Below, in pieces: positions 1-8,247 of a stretch of 32,725 nucleotides of DNA; position 1 is the stretch's first letter, and each line of letters starts with the position of its first letter. The stretch lies in the NCBI GenBank assembly GCA_023436305.1, contig JAEZJQ010000028.1:1-32725 (forward strand), read 5' to 3'. Below the pieces are notes generated by a model. The model made no database searches and was not told where the DNA came from. It saw nothing but the letters and a program-made list of their open reading frames with translations. The position numbers and the translations under genes were made by a program. The DNA comes from Bacillota bacterium. GTDB lineage: Bacteria; Bacillota; UBA4882; UBA8346.

Positions 1-744
1 TTTGAAGAGAGTGTGTCAAATGTGTTTTTAAGGTTTTTTAGACTCCAGGGATGGAGTCGTGCGACGCATCTTTTCACGGATGAAAAAAGCGGTCGCCTTC
101 GGAAGCCATGACCCAATTGGCAAACAAAAGGCCAGGATGGCGGAGACCCTCTAAAAACCGGGATGAATAAGAGGAGGATCGGAACCTGGGTTCCGACGCA
201 TTTTGGTTACTTTTGTGCGTTCAAAAGTAACTCGCCGCCGAAACCGTGGGCATACAAAGCCATCCTAGAAGATTTAGGTTTCCACAAAAAACTTGACACG
301 CCCTTTGAAGATTCCGGGGAAAGTAATAATATTCTTCCGGAATATCAATTTTATTCTCCGGATAATCGAGATGTTCCCGAAAACAAATTTTACTTCCCAC
401 CGCAATGAAGTAACACAAACCCCGATAAAACATAGTTCCCTTCTCTTTCGCAAAAGAGAAGGGAAAGCCCCCAAGCACCAAACAGCAACCAAGTAACTGG
501 AAGGGATGAGTTAAATCGGCCCAAAACCGTAACTCACCTCTCTCGATACATTGAACTGGCCACAACAGCGACCAGCAATCATTTTATTTCTTTTTTCACC
601 CTTCACTCCTTAAACTTCACCCTTCTACTCAAACTCAGCTCCGTGTTCCTGTGAAACGGTAAGTACGGAAAAATGTCGGTGGCGATTGGGCCAACCATGG
701 CATAACCCGCATTGCTTTTATCAAGCTAGAAAAATACCGGGAAA
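1..744. other. Hairpin-rich non-coding region
   Basis: I see no convincing gene in this stretch: the open frames are short, overlap on both strands, lack good ribosome binding sites and resemble no family I know. It holds several perfect hairpins. One is GACTCCA/TGGAGTC at 41-58. CGGAAC/GTTCCG is at 180-195, GTTACTTTTG/CAAAAGTAAC at 206-231, and a 13-bp stem with loop CGCA at 436-465. Such clustered hairpins are typical of intergenic repeat elements or decayed mobile DNA, but a single window cannot show that it is repeated. It lies downstream of the last gene of the polysaccharide cluster. I found no clear poly-T terminator for that gene. Confidence 0.4.
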
Positions 745-1665
745 TTACAACGAATGGCTTTTATAAAATGCCCGGTGATATTTCAGGGTGAAGTAATTCA
801 GGTATAGTTTATTGATCAAAATAAATGGTAAACAGATAAGGACGTTGAACCGGTTCACTTTAAACGCATAATAAATGATTACTGACATTTTATAAAGAAT
901 TTGAATGGCGAATTGAATGGGAATCAACAACGGACGTGTATAAATGAGCTTAATTAATCCTTTGTCCAATAAATTATATTGTGAACTAGCCCAATCTTTA
1001 GCATGTTTCATAAAACTTGGATAAGAAAAACGGTTAACATGACGGACTTTTGCTTGCGGTTCAAAAAAAATCTTATATCCTTTCCGGCGAACCGCCACAC
1101 AAAACGCATAATCTTCTGCGAATCGCAATTCGGCGTCAAACTTAATCTCATCGGCCAGTTGGCGAGAAAAGCTAATATTGGCGGTAGGATGAGCGGATAC
1201 TTGTTTCCCCGGCAACGCCGGATGATTATTATACCATGAACAAAAATCATCACATATTGACCAGAAGTTTTTATTTTCCCCTTCAATACCCCCTCCGACG
1301 ACTTTAATCCGGGGATCAGTTACTTCAAAATGCAGATGCGCCAGCACATGACGAATGATCAAATTTTCATCGGCCAAACAATCCGCATCAATGAAAACTA
1401 AAATTTGGCCGGATGCGTATTGGATACCTTCATTCCTGGCATTTGACGGGCCTTTGTTGGTGGCGGCGATACATTTAACTCCGAAACGATGGATAATATC
1501 CATCGTTCTATCGGTAGACCCATCGTCAATCACAATAATCTCCATTTTTTCGCCCGGATAATTCTGGCGCTGCAAATGCGCAAGGCAGGCTCCGATGGAG
1601 GCTTCCCCGTTATATACGGGAATAATCACCGATACCGGCGGTAAATCGAAAATTGGTTCAGCCAT
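745..1665 (-). CDS. Family 2 glycosyltransferase (polysaccharide synthesis)
   Basis: A 306-residue inverting glycosyltransferase of the GT-A fold that would add a sugar from a nucleotide-sugar donor to a lipid-linked polysaccharide intermediate at the inner face of the membrane. Visible marks are the N-terminal VSVIIPVYNGE strand, VIDDGSTDRT (residues 45-54) for the nucleotide, and the metal-binding D-A-D at 93-95 in FIDADCLAD. A later E-D pair (AEDYAF) is the expected catalytic-base region. The C-terminal 80 residues are hydrophobic and basic, so the protein is probably membrane-associated. It is closely similar to the GT2 encoded at 3425-4363, with shared blocks such as FWS.CDDFCSW and GYKIFFEPQA, which points to duplication inside the cluster. 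It is the last gene of the minus-strand cluster and is separated from the flippase gene by about 330 nt holding a structured-RNA candidate. Donor and acceptor cannot be told from sequence. Confidence 0.9.
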   Translation of the reverse strand: MAEPIFDLPPVSVIIPVYNGEASIGACLAHLQRQNYPGEKMEIIVIDDGSTDRTMDIIHRFGVKCIAATNKGPSNARNEGIQYASGQILVFIDADCLADENLIIRHVLAHLHFEVTDPRIKVVGGGIEGENKNFWSICDDFCSWYNNHPALPGKQVSAHPTANISFSRQLADEIKFDAELRFAEDYAFCVAVRRKGYKIFFEPQAKVRHVNRFSYPSFMKHAKDWASSQYNLLDKGLIKLIYTRPLLIPIQFAIQILYKMSVIIYYAFKVNRFNVLICLPFILINKLYLNYFTLKYHRAFYKSHSL

Positions 1666-1994
1666 GGTTGAATCATTCTCTTTTCGGATTATTTTTATAA
1701 ATGACTATCCATTTAGATAAGGTTTCTGATAAAAAGTTGCTGGTAGTAAAAGAGAGTAAGTCTAAAATAAGACCCTTTGTCCCTGGAAAGGGATAACCAC
1801 CATCCTACGTAGTGACAAAAAACTTGAAACATTCTTCAGGTTAGTTAAGCAAGCATAGCCTCATGGAGGATAAGATTTTAGGCCTCTATGACCGGTGGTT
1901 GCCCCTAATCCAGGGGCAAGGGGTCTGCAGTTAGACCAGCGAAGATTGTTACCCACATGTGCATTATGGCCAAAGTTAACTGGATAATCATTTT
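1666..1994. other. Intergenic gap carrying a structured-RNA candidate
   Basis: This gap between the flippase and GT2 genes contains no open reading frame worth calling. Most of it (1760-1936) folds into a compact four-way junction described as a separate ncRNA feature. I see no strong sigma-A promoter or intrinsic terminator on either strand inside the gap. A T6 run at about 1990-1995 overlaps the flippase stop but has no good stem before it. Confidence 0.5.
1760..1936 (+). ncRNA. Candidate structured RNA with a four-way junction
   Basis: Hand folding gives nested helices. The outer helix is GTCTAA 1760-1765 with TTAGAC 1931-1936. P1 is 10 bp, 1770-1779 with 1917-1926. P1 closes a junction of three arms with almost no linker bases: TCCCT/AGGGA with a GGAA (GNRA) tetraloop (1780-1793); a long arm closed by AACCACC/GGTGGTT (1795-1801 with 1894-1900); and CCCCT/AGGGG (1902-1916). 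The long arm contains an 8-bp hairpin at 1821-1842 and a CATAG/CTATG stem (1854-1890). Two pairs, T1776-G1920 and T1824-G1839, are G-U wobbles on the plus strand but C-A mismatches on the minus strand, and the GNRA loop also exists only on the plus strand. The RNA would therefore run opposite to the flanking polysaccharide genes. I do not recognise it as a known riboswitch or ribozyme. No promoter is evident. Confidence 0.45.
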
Positions 1995-3350
1995 TTATGC
2001 CGCGGCCAATCCGGTAAATTTATGCCGGTAGGCAATGACGACTTTGAAAATGAAAACCAGCATTAAATTGGTAAGAAGCACCGCAATCATCATGCCGGTG
2101 ATTCCCCAAAATTTGGTTAAAAAGAATTGCAACAGCAATGAGCAAGGTACGGTTACCGCCAGTGGTATTAGGCATAATTTAGCGCCCTGATTTCCTTCCA
2201 TGGAAAAAATGCAATTGAACATCTGAAATACCGAATAAAGTCCGATACTTAGCGAAACCAGGACAATGTATACTAAACTCAAAGTATATTCTTTGCCGAA
2301 CATCAGGACGGTTAATGCGGTCATGATTCCGGTAATCACCGTTATGATGGGAATAAACCAATAGATATAGCGGTTGAATTTTTGATATAAAACCGTTTTA
2401 TCCATGGTCGCAATCGTCGGTAAAAAGACCACCGCGAAGACTTCAAAGAACATCACGGTAAATAGATTTTTTACAAAACCTTGATAGACATTATAAAGTC
2501 CCACCGCACGCCCGGGATAAAAGTAATTGACGATAAAAATATCACTGGAATTGATGATGGCCGTAAGCAACATATTGACCATGACAATCGTCCCCAAACT
2601 ATAAATTTGCCGCACCACCGGCCAGGAGATTTGAAATTTTGTCAAACGTATTCCCGCGCGCCAAATGGCCCAGGCGATAAAAAATATCTGGGAGCTGATA
2701 TTGCAGAAATAAAATGTTGAAAAATCCGCTTTCAGATTGGGAAGACATAAAAATAGCAACAAGATCATGAGAAAAAATATGGCCGTACTGCTAAATTTTA
2801 TTGTGGCGATGGTGGTATACTTCTTTTGACCGCGCAAAAAAGATTCGGTGAGGGTGTTAAAGGTGAGGATGATCGTAAACCCGACTCCCAGTTGCCATAT
2901 CTGGGGCGGAATATGAAAATATTTCGCCGCCAATGGACCAGCGCTAAAAAATATGCCACCCCAAAAGGCCGCGGTTAAGATATTCCCAATGAGCGCGGTA
3001 TTCATCAGCTTCTGGCATTGTCCGGCGCCACATTCCGGCAAATATTTATACATAGAGTTATTGGCGCCCATTAGAATGGGAATGTATAAAAAACCGGCCA
3101 CGCTTCCCACCAGTCCAATCTTCCCGTACTCCACCGGCCCCAAGATACGGGCGGTCATAATCCCAATAAACATCATCAGTACCGATGATAATCGGTTAAA
3201 TACAAAAAGTCCGCCGAGATTTTTCACAAAACTTTTCAAATCCGAAATGGAGATGATATGCTCCAGCTTCTTGAATATCCATTCAAGCCACTTTGCCAGG
3301 CGCGGTTGCCGTTTGATCCATTGATAAAAAAAAGTCAGTACCCTATCCAT
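1995..3350 (-). CDS. Wzx-type polysaccharide flippase (MATE/MOP superfamily)
   Basis: A polytopic membrane protein of about 451 residues that would flip undecaprenyl-linked oligosaccharide repeat units from the inner to the outer face of the cytoplasmic membrane. It has roughly 12 to 14 hydrophobic segments and the family's typical N-terminal stretch LSSVLMMFIGIMTARILGPVEYG, in which the ARILGP.EYG motif is characteristic of RfbX/Wzx proteins. Its length is normal for the family. The frame can open earlier at a TTG (3395), but an ATG at 3350 is preceded at good distance by GGAG and gives a usual N-terminus, so I prefer it. It sits between two paralogous GT2 genes, which fits a Wzx/Wzy-style pathway. 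No Wzy polymerase is obvious, although the small membrane protein at 5699-6322 is unassigned. Confidence 0.88.
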   Translation of the reverse strand: MDRVLTFFYQWIKRQPRLAKWLEWIFKKLEHIISISDLKSFVKNLGGLFVFNRLSSVLMMFIGIMTARILGPVEYGKIGLVGSVAGFLYIPILMGANNSMYKYLPECGAGQCQKLMNTALIGNILTAAFWGGIFFSAGPLAAKYFHIPPQIWQLGVGFTIILTFNTLTESFLRGQKKYTTIATIKFSSTAIFFLMILLLFLCLPNLKADFSTFYFCNISSQIFFIAWAIWRAGIRLTKFQISWPVVRQIYSLGTIVMVNMLLTAIINSSDIFIVNYFYPGRAVGLYNVYQGFVKNLFTVMFFEVFAVVFLPTIATMDKTVLYQKFNRYIYWFIPIITVITGIMTALTVLMFGKEYTLSLVYIVLVSLSIGLYSVFQMFNCIFSMEGNQGAKLCLIPLAVTVPCSLLLQFFLTKFWGITGMMIAVLLTNLMLVFIFKVVIAYRHKFTGLAAA

Positions 3351-3424
3351 TTGCTTCACTTCTCCGTTACCTTTAAACTGTGCGCGCAAACTCAAGTACC
3401 GCCGGCATTTCCCTTCGGGCGGCG

Positions 3425-4363
3425 TTAATTTATTGTTCTACGCGGTTGTTGTTTGGAAAACTTCAAGTCAACCAATAATAACTGGAAACAAAAATAAAAG
3501 CGATTTAATATAATCCATGGCGCTACCAGCACAATACTCAGCTTTTTCCGGCATAGCGAATAAAAAAAGGTTTTCCAGGTAATTTTCCAAAAAATAATAC
3601 AGTATATCAAACAAATTTTTAAAACACCGCTTTGCAAGGACACCGTGATCCCTTTCTGCCGCAGCCGGTATTCCGACTGCGTCCATTCTTTGGGATGTTT
3701 CATAAAACCCGAAAAAGTGCGCCGGTTAATATGGGCCACTATGGCTTGCGGTTCAAAAAATATCTTATACCCATTCCGGGTTACCCGGATACAAAAGTCA
3801 TAATCTTCTCCGGACCTTAATTCTTCATCAAAAAAGTAGCCTTCCTCAATCAAGCTCCGGTGAATACTCAAATTGGCGGTGGGATGGGATTTGACAAACC
3901 CGGCCGGCAAGGCGGGGTGGTTGGATGCCCAGGAACAAAAATCGTCACAGACCGACCAAAAATTGGTATTCAAGCCTTGAATACCACCCCCAATCAGCTT
4001 CACCTGGGGGTCAACCGCTCCGAAATAGATATGCGCCAAAACATGGCGAATAATTAAGTCCTTATCCGCCAGGCAGTCGGCATCAATCATCACCAAAAGC
4101 TCACCGGAAGCGATTCGCATCGCTGCATTCCGGGCTGCGCCCGGCCCCTGTCTTACGGCGGTGATCCACTGTAATCCCAATGATTCAATCATCGGAATGG
4201 TCCGGTCGGTGGAATTATTATCCACGATTAAAATTTCCAGCTTTTCCGGCGGATACCGCTGCGCCAGCAAATGTTCTAAACATCCCCGGATATAACGTTC
4301 CCCATTATAAACTGGAATAATGATGGATACTTTCGGTAATGGCCCATATTCGGCTAAACTCAC
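3425..4363 (-). CDS. Family 2 glycosyltransferase (polysaccharide synthesis)
   Basis: A 312-residue GT-A fold glycosyltransferase, predicted to transfer a sugar to the growing lipid-linked polysaccharide unit. It shows KVSIIIPVYNGERY at the start, VDNNSTDRT near residues 48-55 and the metal-binding D-A-D at 94-96 (MIDADCLAD). A late E-D pair in SGEDYDF and a hydrophobic, basic C-terminal tail follow. Translation appears to begin at GTG (4363), after a GGGTG stretch about 7 nt upstream. It is a paralogue of the enzyme at 745-1665, and the similarity runs the full length except the tail. The flippase gene lies just downstream in transcription, so the genes are likely cotranscribed. Sugar specificity cannot be read from sequence. 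Confidence 0.9.
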   Translation of the reverse strand: MSLAEYGPLPKVSIIIPVYNGERYIRGCLEHLLAQRYPPEKLEILIVDNNSTDRTIPMIESLGLQWITAVRQGPGAARNAAMRIASGELLVMIDADCLADKDLIIRHVLAHIYFGAVDPQVKLIGGGIQGLNTNFWSVCDDFCSWASNHPALPAGFVKSHPTANLSIHRSLIEEGYFFDEELRSGEDYDFCIRVTRNGYKIFFEPQAIVAHINRRTFSGFMKHPKEWTQSEYRLRQKGITVSLQSGVLKICLIYCIIFWKITWKTFFYSLCRKKLSIVLVAPWIILNRFYFCFQLLLVDLKFSKQQPRRTIN

Positions 4364-4441
4364 GTAAATTCACCCGGACCTCTGTTAAATTTTCCTTCCA
4401 TGATATACACCGCCCCAATCACGAACGGTTTACGTAACGTT

Positions 4442-5650
4442 TTAATTTACCGCTTGCCGGTATACTCTAAGCGTTTCATTAAATGTATCATCCCAGTTAA
4501 AATTGTTTCGGACAAAACTTTGGGCGGCGGTTCCCATCAGGGCCGCCCGGGTGGAATCTTCCAGAAGCGTTAATATCCCTGCGGCTATCTGAAGCGGGTC
4601 ATCACTTTTCACGAATAATGCGGTGGAATTGCCGGGAGTTCCGCCAAACAAAGCCGGGAAACCATCGCCCAGAATCACGGGTTTTGCCAACGACATCGCT
4701 TCCAGGGCAACCAGGCCGAATGGCTCATACAGCGAAGGAAAGATACAAATATCCGCCACGGAATAGTTTTCAAATACTTCTTCCTGATTTAAAAACTGCT
4801 GATAAGCATAAATATTTTCAGTCAACCCCAATTGGCGGATGAGTGAATTCATTTTAGAAACGGTTTTATTTACGCCGGCGCCTACTATGATCAGCTTGGT
4901 ATTCGGTTTGGCTTGGACCACCGTTTTCAATGCTTGGATCAAGTAAAATATCCCTTTGGCATAAATCAACCGGCCCACAAATAACAATACTTTGTCATCG
5001 GGATGAACATGCAATTTTTCTCGTAGTCCGGACTCGATTTTGAACTTGGTTTGGGCGTCTTGATTTTGATAAGGCGCTGCATCATATCCATGATGGATGA
5101 TCCTGATTTTTTCAGGATCCCAACCATGGTTCACCAGCAACTGATACATTTTGTCACTGGGGACAATAATTTGGGCGGCAAGCCGCGCCATAAACTTTTC
5201 AAAAATGCCACTAATCCGTGATTGTAAAAGATTTTTTTTCCCCCAGGAGGTCATTGAATGTTCGGTATTATGAACATGAAAAACAACCGGTATTTTAAGC
5301 TTCAGCCCGCACAATATCCCAGCCGGACAACTCATCCAGTCATGAACACAGATAACCTCAAATTGGGTTTGCTGTCGTAATTTTTTAATGATACGGTATG
5401 AATCGTAATTATAACAAAATAAGCTATACCGTTTAATCAGCCTGATCAAAACTTTTCGTAAGGGCCGGTAAACCGCCAATTGTGTTTCGTGTTCTTCTTC
5501 CGGCAGATTTCCGGAGTTATATGTAAAAACCCAAAGATGATGGTTTTTTTTGATCAGATATTGGGTATAATGTTCAATATAACGGCCCAAACCACCGTTA
5601 ATATTGGGAGGATATTCATAGGATAACAATGCGATATTTATTAGACTCAC
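4442..5650 (-). CDS. Family 4 glycosyltransferase (GT-B, retaining)
   Basis: A 402-residue GT-B fold glycosyltransferase of family GT4, which makes retaining linkages from a nucleotide-sugar donor. The N-terminal half has the glycine-rich acceptor-side motif SYEYPPNINGGLGRYIEHY. The C-terminal half has LLFVGRLIYAKG and the EX7E element, E309 and E317, in EPFGLVALEAM, which binds the donor in this family. Length is typical. The start is GTG at 5650 and its ribosome binding site is weak, so the exact start is the least certain part. It follows the small membrane-protein gene at a 48-nt gap and fits the same polysaccharide operon. Its substrate is unknown. Confidence 0.92.
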   Translation of the reverse strand: MSLINIALLSYEYPPNINGGLGRYIEHYTQYLIKKNHHLWVFTYNSGNLPEEEHETQLAVYRPLRKVLIRLIKRYSLFCYNYDSYRIIKKLRQQTQFEVICVHDWMSCPAGILCGLKLKIPVVFHVHNTEHSMTSWGKKNLLQSRISGIFEKFMARLAAQIIVPSDKMYQLLVNHGWDPEKIRIIHHGYDAAPYQNQDAQTKFKIESGLREKLHVHPDDKVLLFVGRLIYAKGIFYLIQALKTVVQAKPNTKLIIVGAGVNKTVSKMNSLIRQLGLTENIYAYQQFLNQEEVFENYSVADICIFPSLYEPFGLVALEAMSLAKPVILGDGFPALFGGTPGNSTALFVKSDDPLQIAAGILTLLEDSTRAALMGTAAQSFVRNNFNWDDTFNETLRVYRQAVN

Positions 5651-5698
5651 CCCAAGTTTTATTTAAAGACCCATCCTTTTTTGTTCTTGGCTGACCGG

Positions 5699-6322
5699 TT
5701 ATTCGGTCCGCATCCACTTATCCAGCGGCATACAATTGATCCCGATGATGATCAGAAAATGGACCATTACGAAAATAATCAATTCGGTCAAACTTGGGAT
5801 ATGGCCGATAATCACCTGGATATGGGGAATGGTGCCGACATTTTTAGCATAATCCAACTGATTGGTAACAAACCACATCCAATCTAAAAATCCCGAAAAC
5901 AACAAGATTATCCCACTAAGCCCGGTCTTTACACATCTGCCCGGCGAACCCCCGCCCAGACGATAAGCCAGACATATTGCCATGATTAATCCCGGGTATA
6001 AAAAGGTAAATTCCAATGTATAAAACATGCCCATCTGCCCTTGGATGGCCAGATAGGTCATCTTGGGAGCGAAATAACCCAAATATATTATCAAGGGGAT
6101 CGTTAATAATAAATAACGTAACCGAAATTGATTCGGGAAAAAACTAATGCTTAATATCAAGATGATGAATATTACGATTTGAATCAGATATTGGATTAGC
6201 GAATATGTTTCCCGCTCATGCTGGAATGCAAACCAAACCAATAGAAAGCTGACTGCACCGATAAACAGAAAAATTAACCATAAATATTTCGAAAAATGTT
6301 CCCCGTTTTTTGAGCAAACCAT
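5699..6322 (-). CDS. Small polytopic membrane protein of unknown function
   Basis: I do not recognise this 207-residue protein. It has about six hydrophobic segments separated by short charged loops, begins after a very good ribosome binding site (AAGGAG, 9 nt before the ATG), and is flanked by glycosyltransferase genes on both sides in the same orientation. Codon use and base composition match the neighbours, so it is a genuine member of the cluster. From context it could be part of polysaccharide polymerisation, export or membrane anchoring. It is much shorter than a usual Wzy polymerase, which has 10 to 12 segments and 400 or more residues. That role is therefore only a guess. Confidence 0.75.
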   Translation of the reverse strand: MVCSKNGEHFSKYLWLIFLFIGAVSFLLVWFAFQHERETYSLIQYLIQIVIFIILILSISFFPNQFRLRYLLLTIPLIIYLGYFAPKMTYLAIQGQMGMFYTLEFTFLYPGLIMAICLAYRLGGGSPGRCVKTGLSGIILLFSGFLDWMWFVTNQLDYAKNVGTIPHIQVIIGHIPSLTELIIFVMVHFLIIIGINCMPLDKWMRTE

Positions 6323-6361
6323 GAATTATGTCTCCTTTTTATTTGATTTTCGGCTGATTTT

Positions 6362-7387
6362 TCATTGATAAACTTTCGCTTTCATTTGCCTGGTTCCAGA
6401 AAGCAACCCGGTGATAAAGCCTGCGCCGTAGGTGAGATGCGTTAAAAAAATCCCAATCATCAGAAACAATCCATCCTTGAAACTTTTTGTTTTGATGATT
6501 TCAAACAACAGTAACAAAAAATAAACAGTGAATATCCCTAAAAAGAGGATCTTTCCATGCAAATCAAATATTAAGAATATCGTCCCCAAAATCAACCCAA
6601 GCAAGAATAAACTTGGCACAAAAAACTTGAAATTACCCGATATCTTCGGATCGATTTTTGCAAAAAATCCCCGGTATAACGAGCATTTCCAGAGTTGTTG
6701 GAGATGAGGCGCTAAAAAAGCCCGTTTATGATGGTAAACTATCACTTCCGGATCGTATAAAATTTTTCCGCCCCAATTGATGATTTTTAAACAAAGTTTG
6801 GTATCCTCACCGCGCCAATATTCATAGTCAAACCCACCAAGCTCCATAAAAATATCACGGCGGATTAAAAAATTGAATGAAGGATAATCATTAACGAATC
6901 GGCGAGGTTTTTTCTGATTCCGGTATGATTCCGATCCGCTGGCCAATTTGGCGGCTAGGATTTTGCCACCGATCTTTTGCCAAAACGAGTCTTCCGGCGG
7001 ATCCAAACCGGGTCCGCCAACCGCCGCGATATCATTATCTTCAAATAATTTCAGGGCATTTTTGAGCCAATCGGGATCGGGATACGCATCATCATCAATG
7101 AAAGCGATTATCGCGCCGGCCGAAGCCTTAACCCCCAGATCCCTTTTGGCAGAAGGATTTAAAAGCTGATCGGGGACGATGACTTGAAGATCCGGCGATA
7201 GATCGTGATCATTAATCCCAATCGCCTGGTCGGAAATTATGATTATTTCGTAGTTTGGATACGATTGGCAATGAATTTTGGCCAGGCATTCCTTTAAATA
7301 TTGGTTATAACCTCTTACCGGGATGATGATCGAAACTTTCAATTCTGCCCCGGTTTGATTTTTCGCGAAATATAAATTAGCCGTCAT
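6362..7387 (-). CDS. Family 2 glycosyltransferase with C-terminal membrane helices
   Basis: A 341-residue glycosyltransferase. The catalytic GT-A domain (about residues 16-240) starts with KVSIIIPVRGYN, carries the metal-binding D98-D99-D100 in FIDDDAYPD, and has a late GEDTKL motif expected to supply the catalytic base. The last 90 residues form about three membrane helices, so the enzyme is anchored in the cytoplasmic membrane. Its ATG overlaps the stop of the upstream methyltransferase gene (ATGA, 7384-7387), so the two are translationally coupled and probably act on the same product. It is not a close paralogue of the other two GT2 enzymes here. Its architecture resembles rhamnosyl- or mycofactocin-type GT2 enzymes with a membrane tail, but the donor cannot be named. 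Confidence 0.9.
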   Translation of the reverse strand: MTANLYFAKNQTGAELKVSIIIPVRGYNQYLKECLAKIHCQSYPNYEIIIISDQAIGINDHDLSPDLQVIVPDQLLNPSAKRDLGVKASAGAIIAFIDDDAYPDPDWLKNALKLFEDNDIAAVGGPGLDPPEDSFWQKIGGKILAAKLASGSESYRNQKKPRRFVNDYPSFNFLIRRDIFMELGGFDYEYWRGEDTKLCLKIINWGGKILYDPEVIVYHHKRAFLAPHLQQLWKCSLYRGFFAKIDPKISGNFKFFVPSLFLLGLILGTIFLIFDLHGKILFLGIFTVYFLLLLFEIIKTKSFKDGLFLMIGIFLTHLTYGAGFITGLLSGTRQMKAKVYQ

Positions 7388-8052
7388 TGATTTTTAATTA
7401 CGTAAACATCGGTTGGAAGCATTCCAATTTTGATGATTTCCGGGCAATGAAGACCGGGGAAATTTTTTAATAGTGAATATACTGCTTTTTGGGGTACCAA
7501 TAAACCATTAATACCCATAAAACAAGTGACCGGATCCTTATAATTGGCCAAGGCCCGGAATAATTTCTGAATGACTTCCGTTCCATCAGCGCCACCATCC
7601 CACTGCGTTTGAGTCTCTTTTGATAAATTCCATGATTCGCCATCTCCCGTGGGAACATAAGGGGCATTAAAGATAACGGTGTCAAACCGATCACGAACAT
7701 TGGTAAAGAGGTCGGATTCAACGACTTCTATCGGAGCACTATTCAATTGGATGGTCTGTCGGGCAAACGAGGCCAGATTTGGATTAATATCCACGGATAT
7801 CACTTTACATCCGATCCTTTTCCAGGTACTTAATCCGACAACCGCGTGGGGACCAGTGCCCAGATCCAGCACCACATTACTTTTAGTTAACCTGGGAATT
7901 ACTTTTTTCAGGATGGTATAGGTTGTAATATCAAAATAATAATAAGCGGACTTCATGGACTGAAATTTAAGCTCGAAAATATATTGGGCGATTGCTCTTG
8001 AACTATAAATCCGGTGGGCAAACGCTTGGAGTATCCTATTGACGATCTTCAT
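7384..8052 (-). CDS. SAM-dependent methyltransferase, HemK/PrmC-like fold
   Basis: A 222-residue class I methyltransferase. The SAM-binding glycine-rich motif I is VLDLGTGPHAVVG (about residues 60-72), and the acidic motif II is ISVDINP. The catalytic loop reads NAPYVPTG, which corresponds to the N-P-P-Y loop of enzymes that methylate amide or amino nitrogen (HemK/PrmC and N6-type nucleic acid methyltransferases). The second position is Ala instead of Pro. It lacks the N-terminal helical domain of PrmC, the release-factor methylase, so it is not prmC itself. It has a strong ribosome binding site (AAAGGAG) and overlaps the following glycosyltransferase gene by 4 nt. Context suggests methylation of an amino or amide group on the polysaccharide or its precursor, which is inference. 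Confidence 0.8.
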   Translation of the reverse strand: MKIVNRILQAFAHRIYSSRAIAQYIFELKFQSMKSAYYYFDITTYTILKKVIPRLTKSNVVLDLGTGPHAVVGLSTWKRIGCKVISVDINPNLASFARQTIQLNSAPIEVVESDLFTNVRDRFDTVIFNAPYVPTGDGESWNLSKETQTQWDGGADGTEVIQKLFRALANYKDPVTCFMGINGLLVPQKAVYSLLKNFPGLHCPEIIKIGMLPTDVYVIKNQ

Positions 8053-8094
8053 TTTGAAAACTCCTTTGCTAAGTCATAATAATGAACCATGGAA

Positions 8095-8211
8095 CTAGGA
8101 GTCTGTGCGGGTAATCGATTTTCAAAGCCTATCTGGTATCAAACGACCTATTCTGATACAACATACAGTGGTTTAAAGCTATTAAAAAGTGTTACGCGCA
8201 CAGACTCCTAG
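8095..8211. mobile_element. 117-bp MITE-like element, complete copy A
   Basis: The element begins and ends with a 20-bp inverted repeat. The left end reads CTAGGAGTCTGTGCGGGTAA, and the right end is its reverse complement with one change. It is exactly as long as the copy at 18107-18223. The outer 40 or so bases at each end are nearly identical between copies, while the middle has diverged. It has no reading frame, so it would depend on a transposase elsewhere. The outermost CTAG could be a duplicated target site or part of the repeat. It lies between the carbamoyltransferase and methyltransferase genes, where it may split the operon or act as an RNA hairpin. Confidence 0.75.
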
Positions 8212-8247
8212 CGATCAGTAATTATTCATCGTGATAATTATTTGTAA

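Noticed and set aside
221..565. Open frames of 60 to 114 codons on both strands
   Set aside because: They overlap one another and cover hairpins. They have no good ribosome binding sites and resemble no known family.
1770..1926. Retron-type msr/msd RNA or group II intron piece
   Set aside because: There is no reverse transcriptase gene in the window, and the junction does not show the domain V sequence of group II introns.
1760..1936. The folded RNA as a leader of the downstream GT2 gene on the minus strand
   Set aside because: In that direction two helices gain C-A mismatches and the GNRA loop is lost, so the plus strand fits better.
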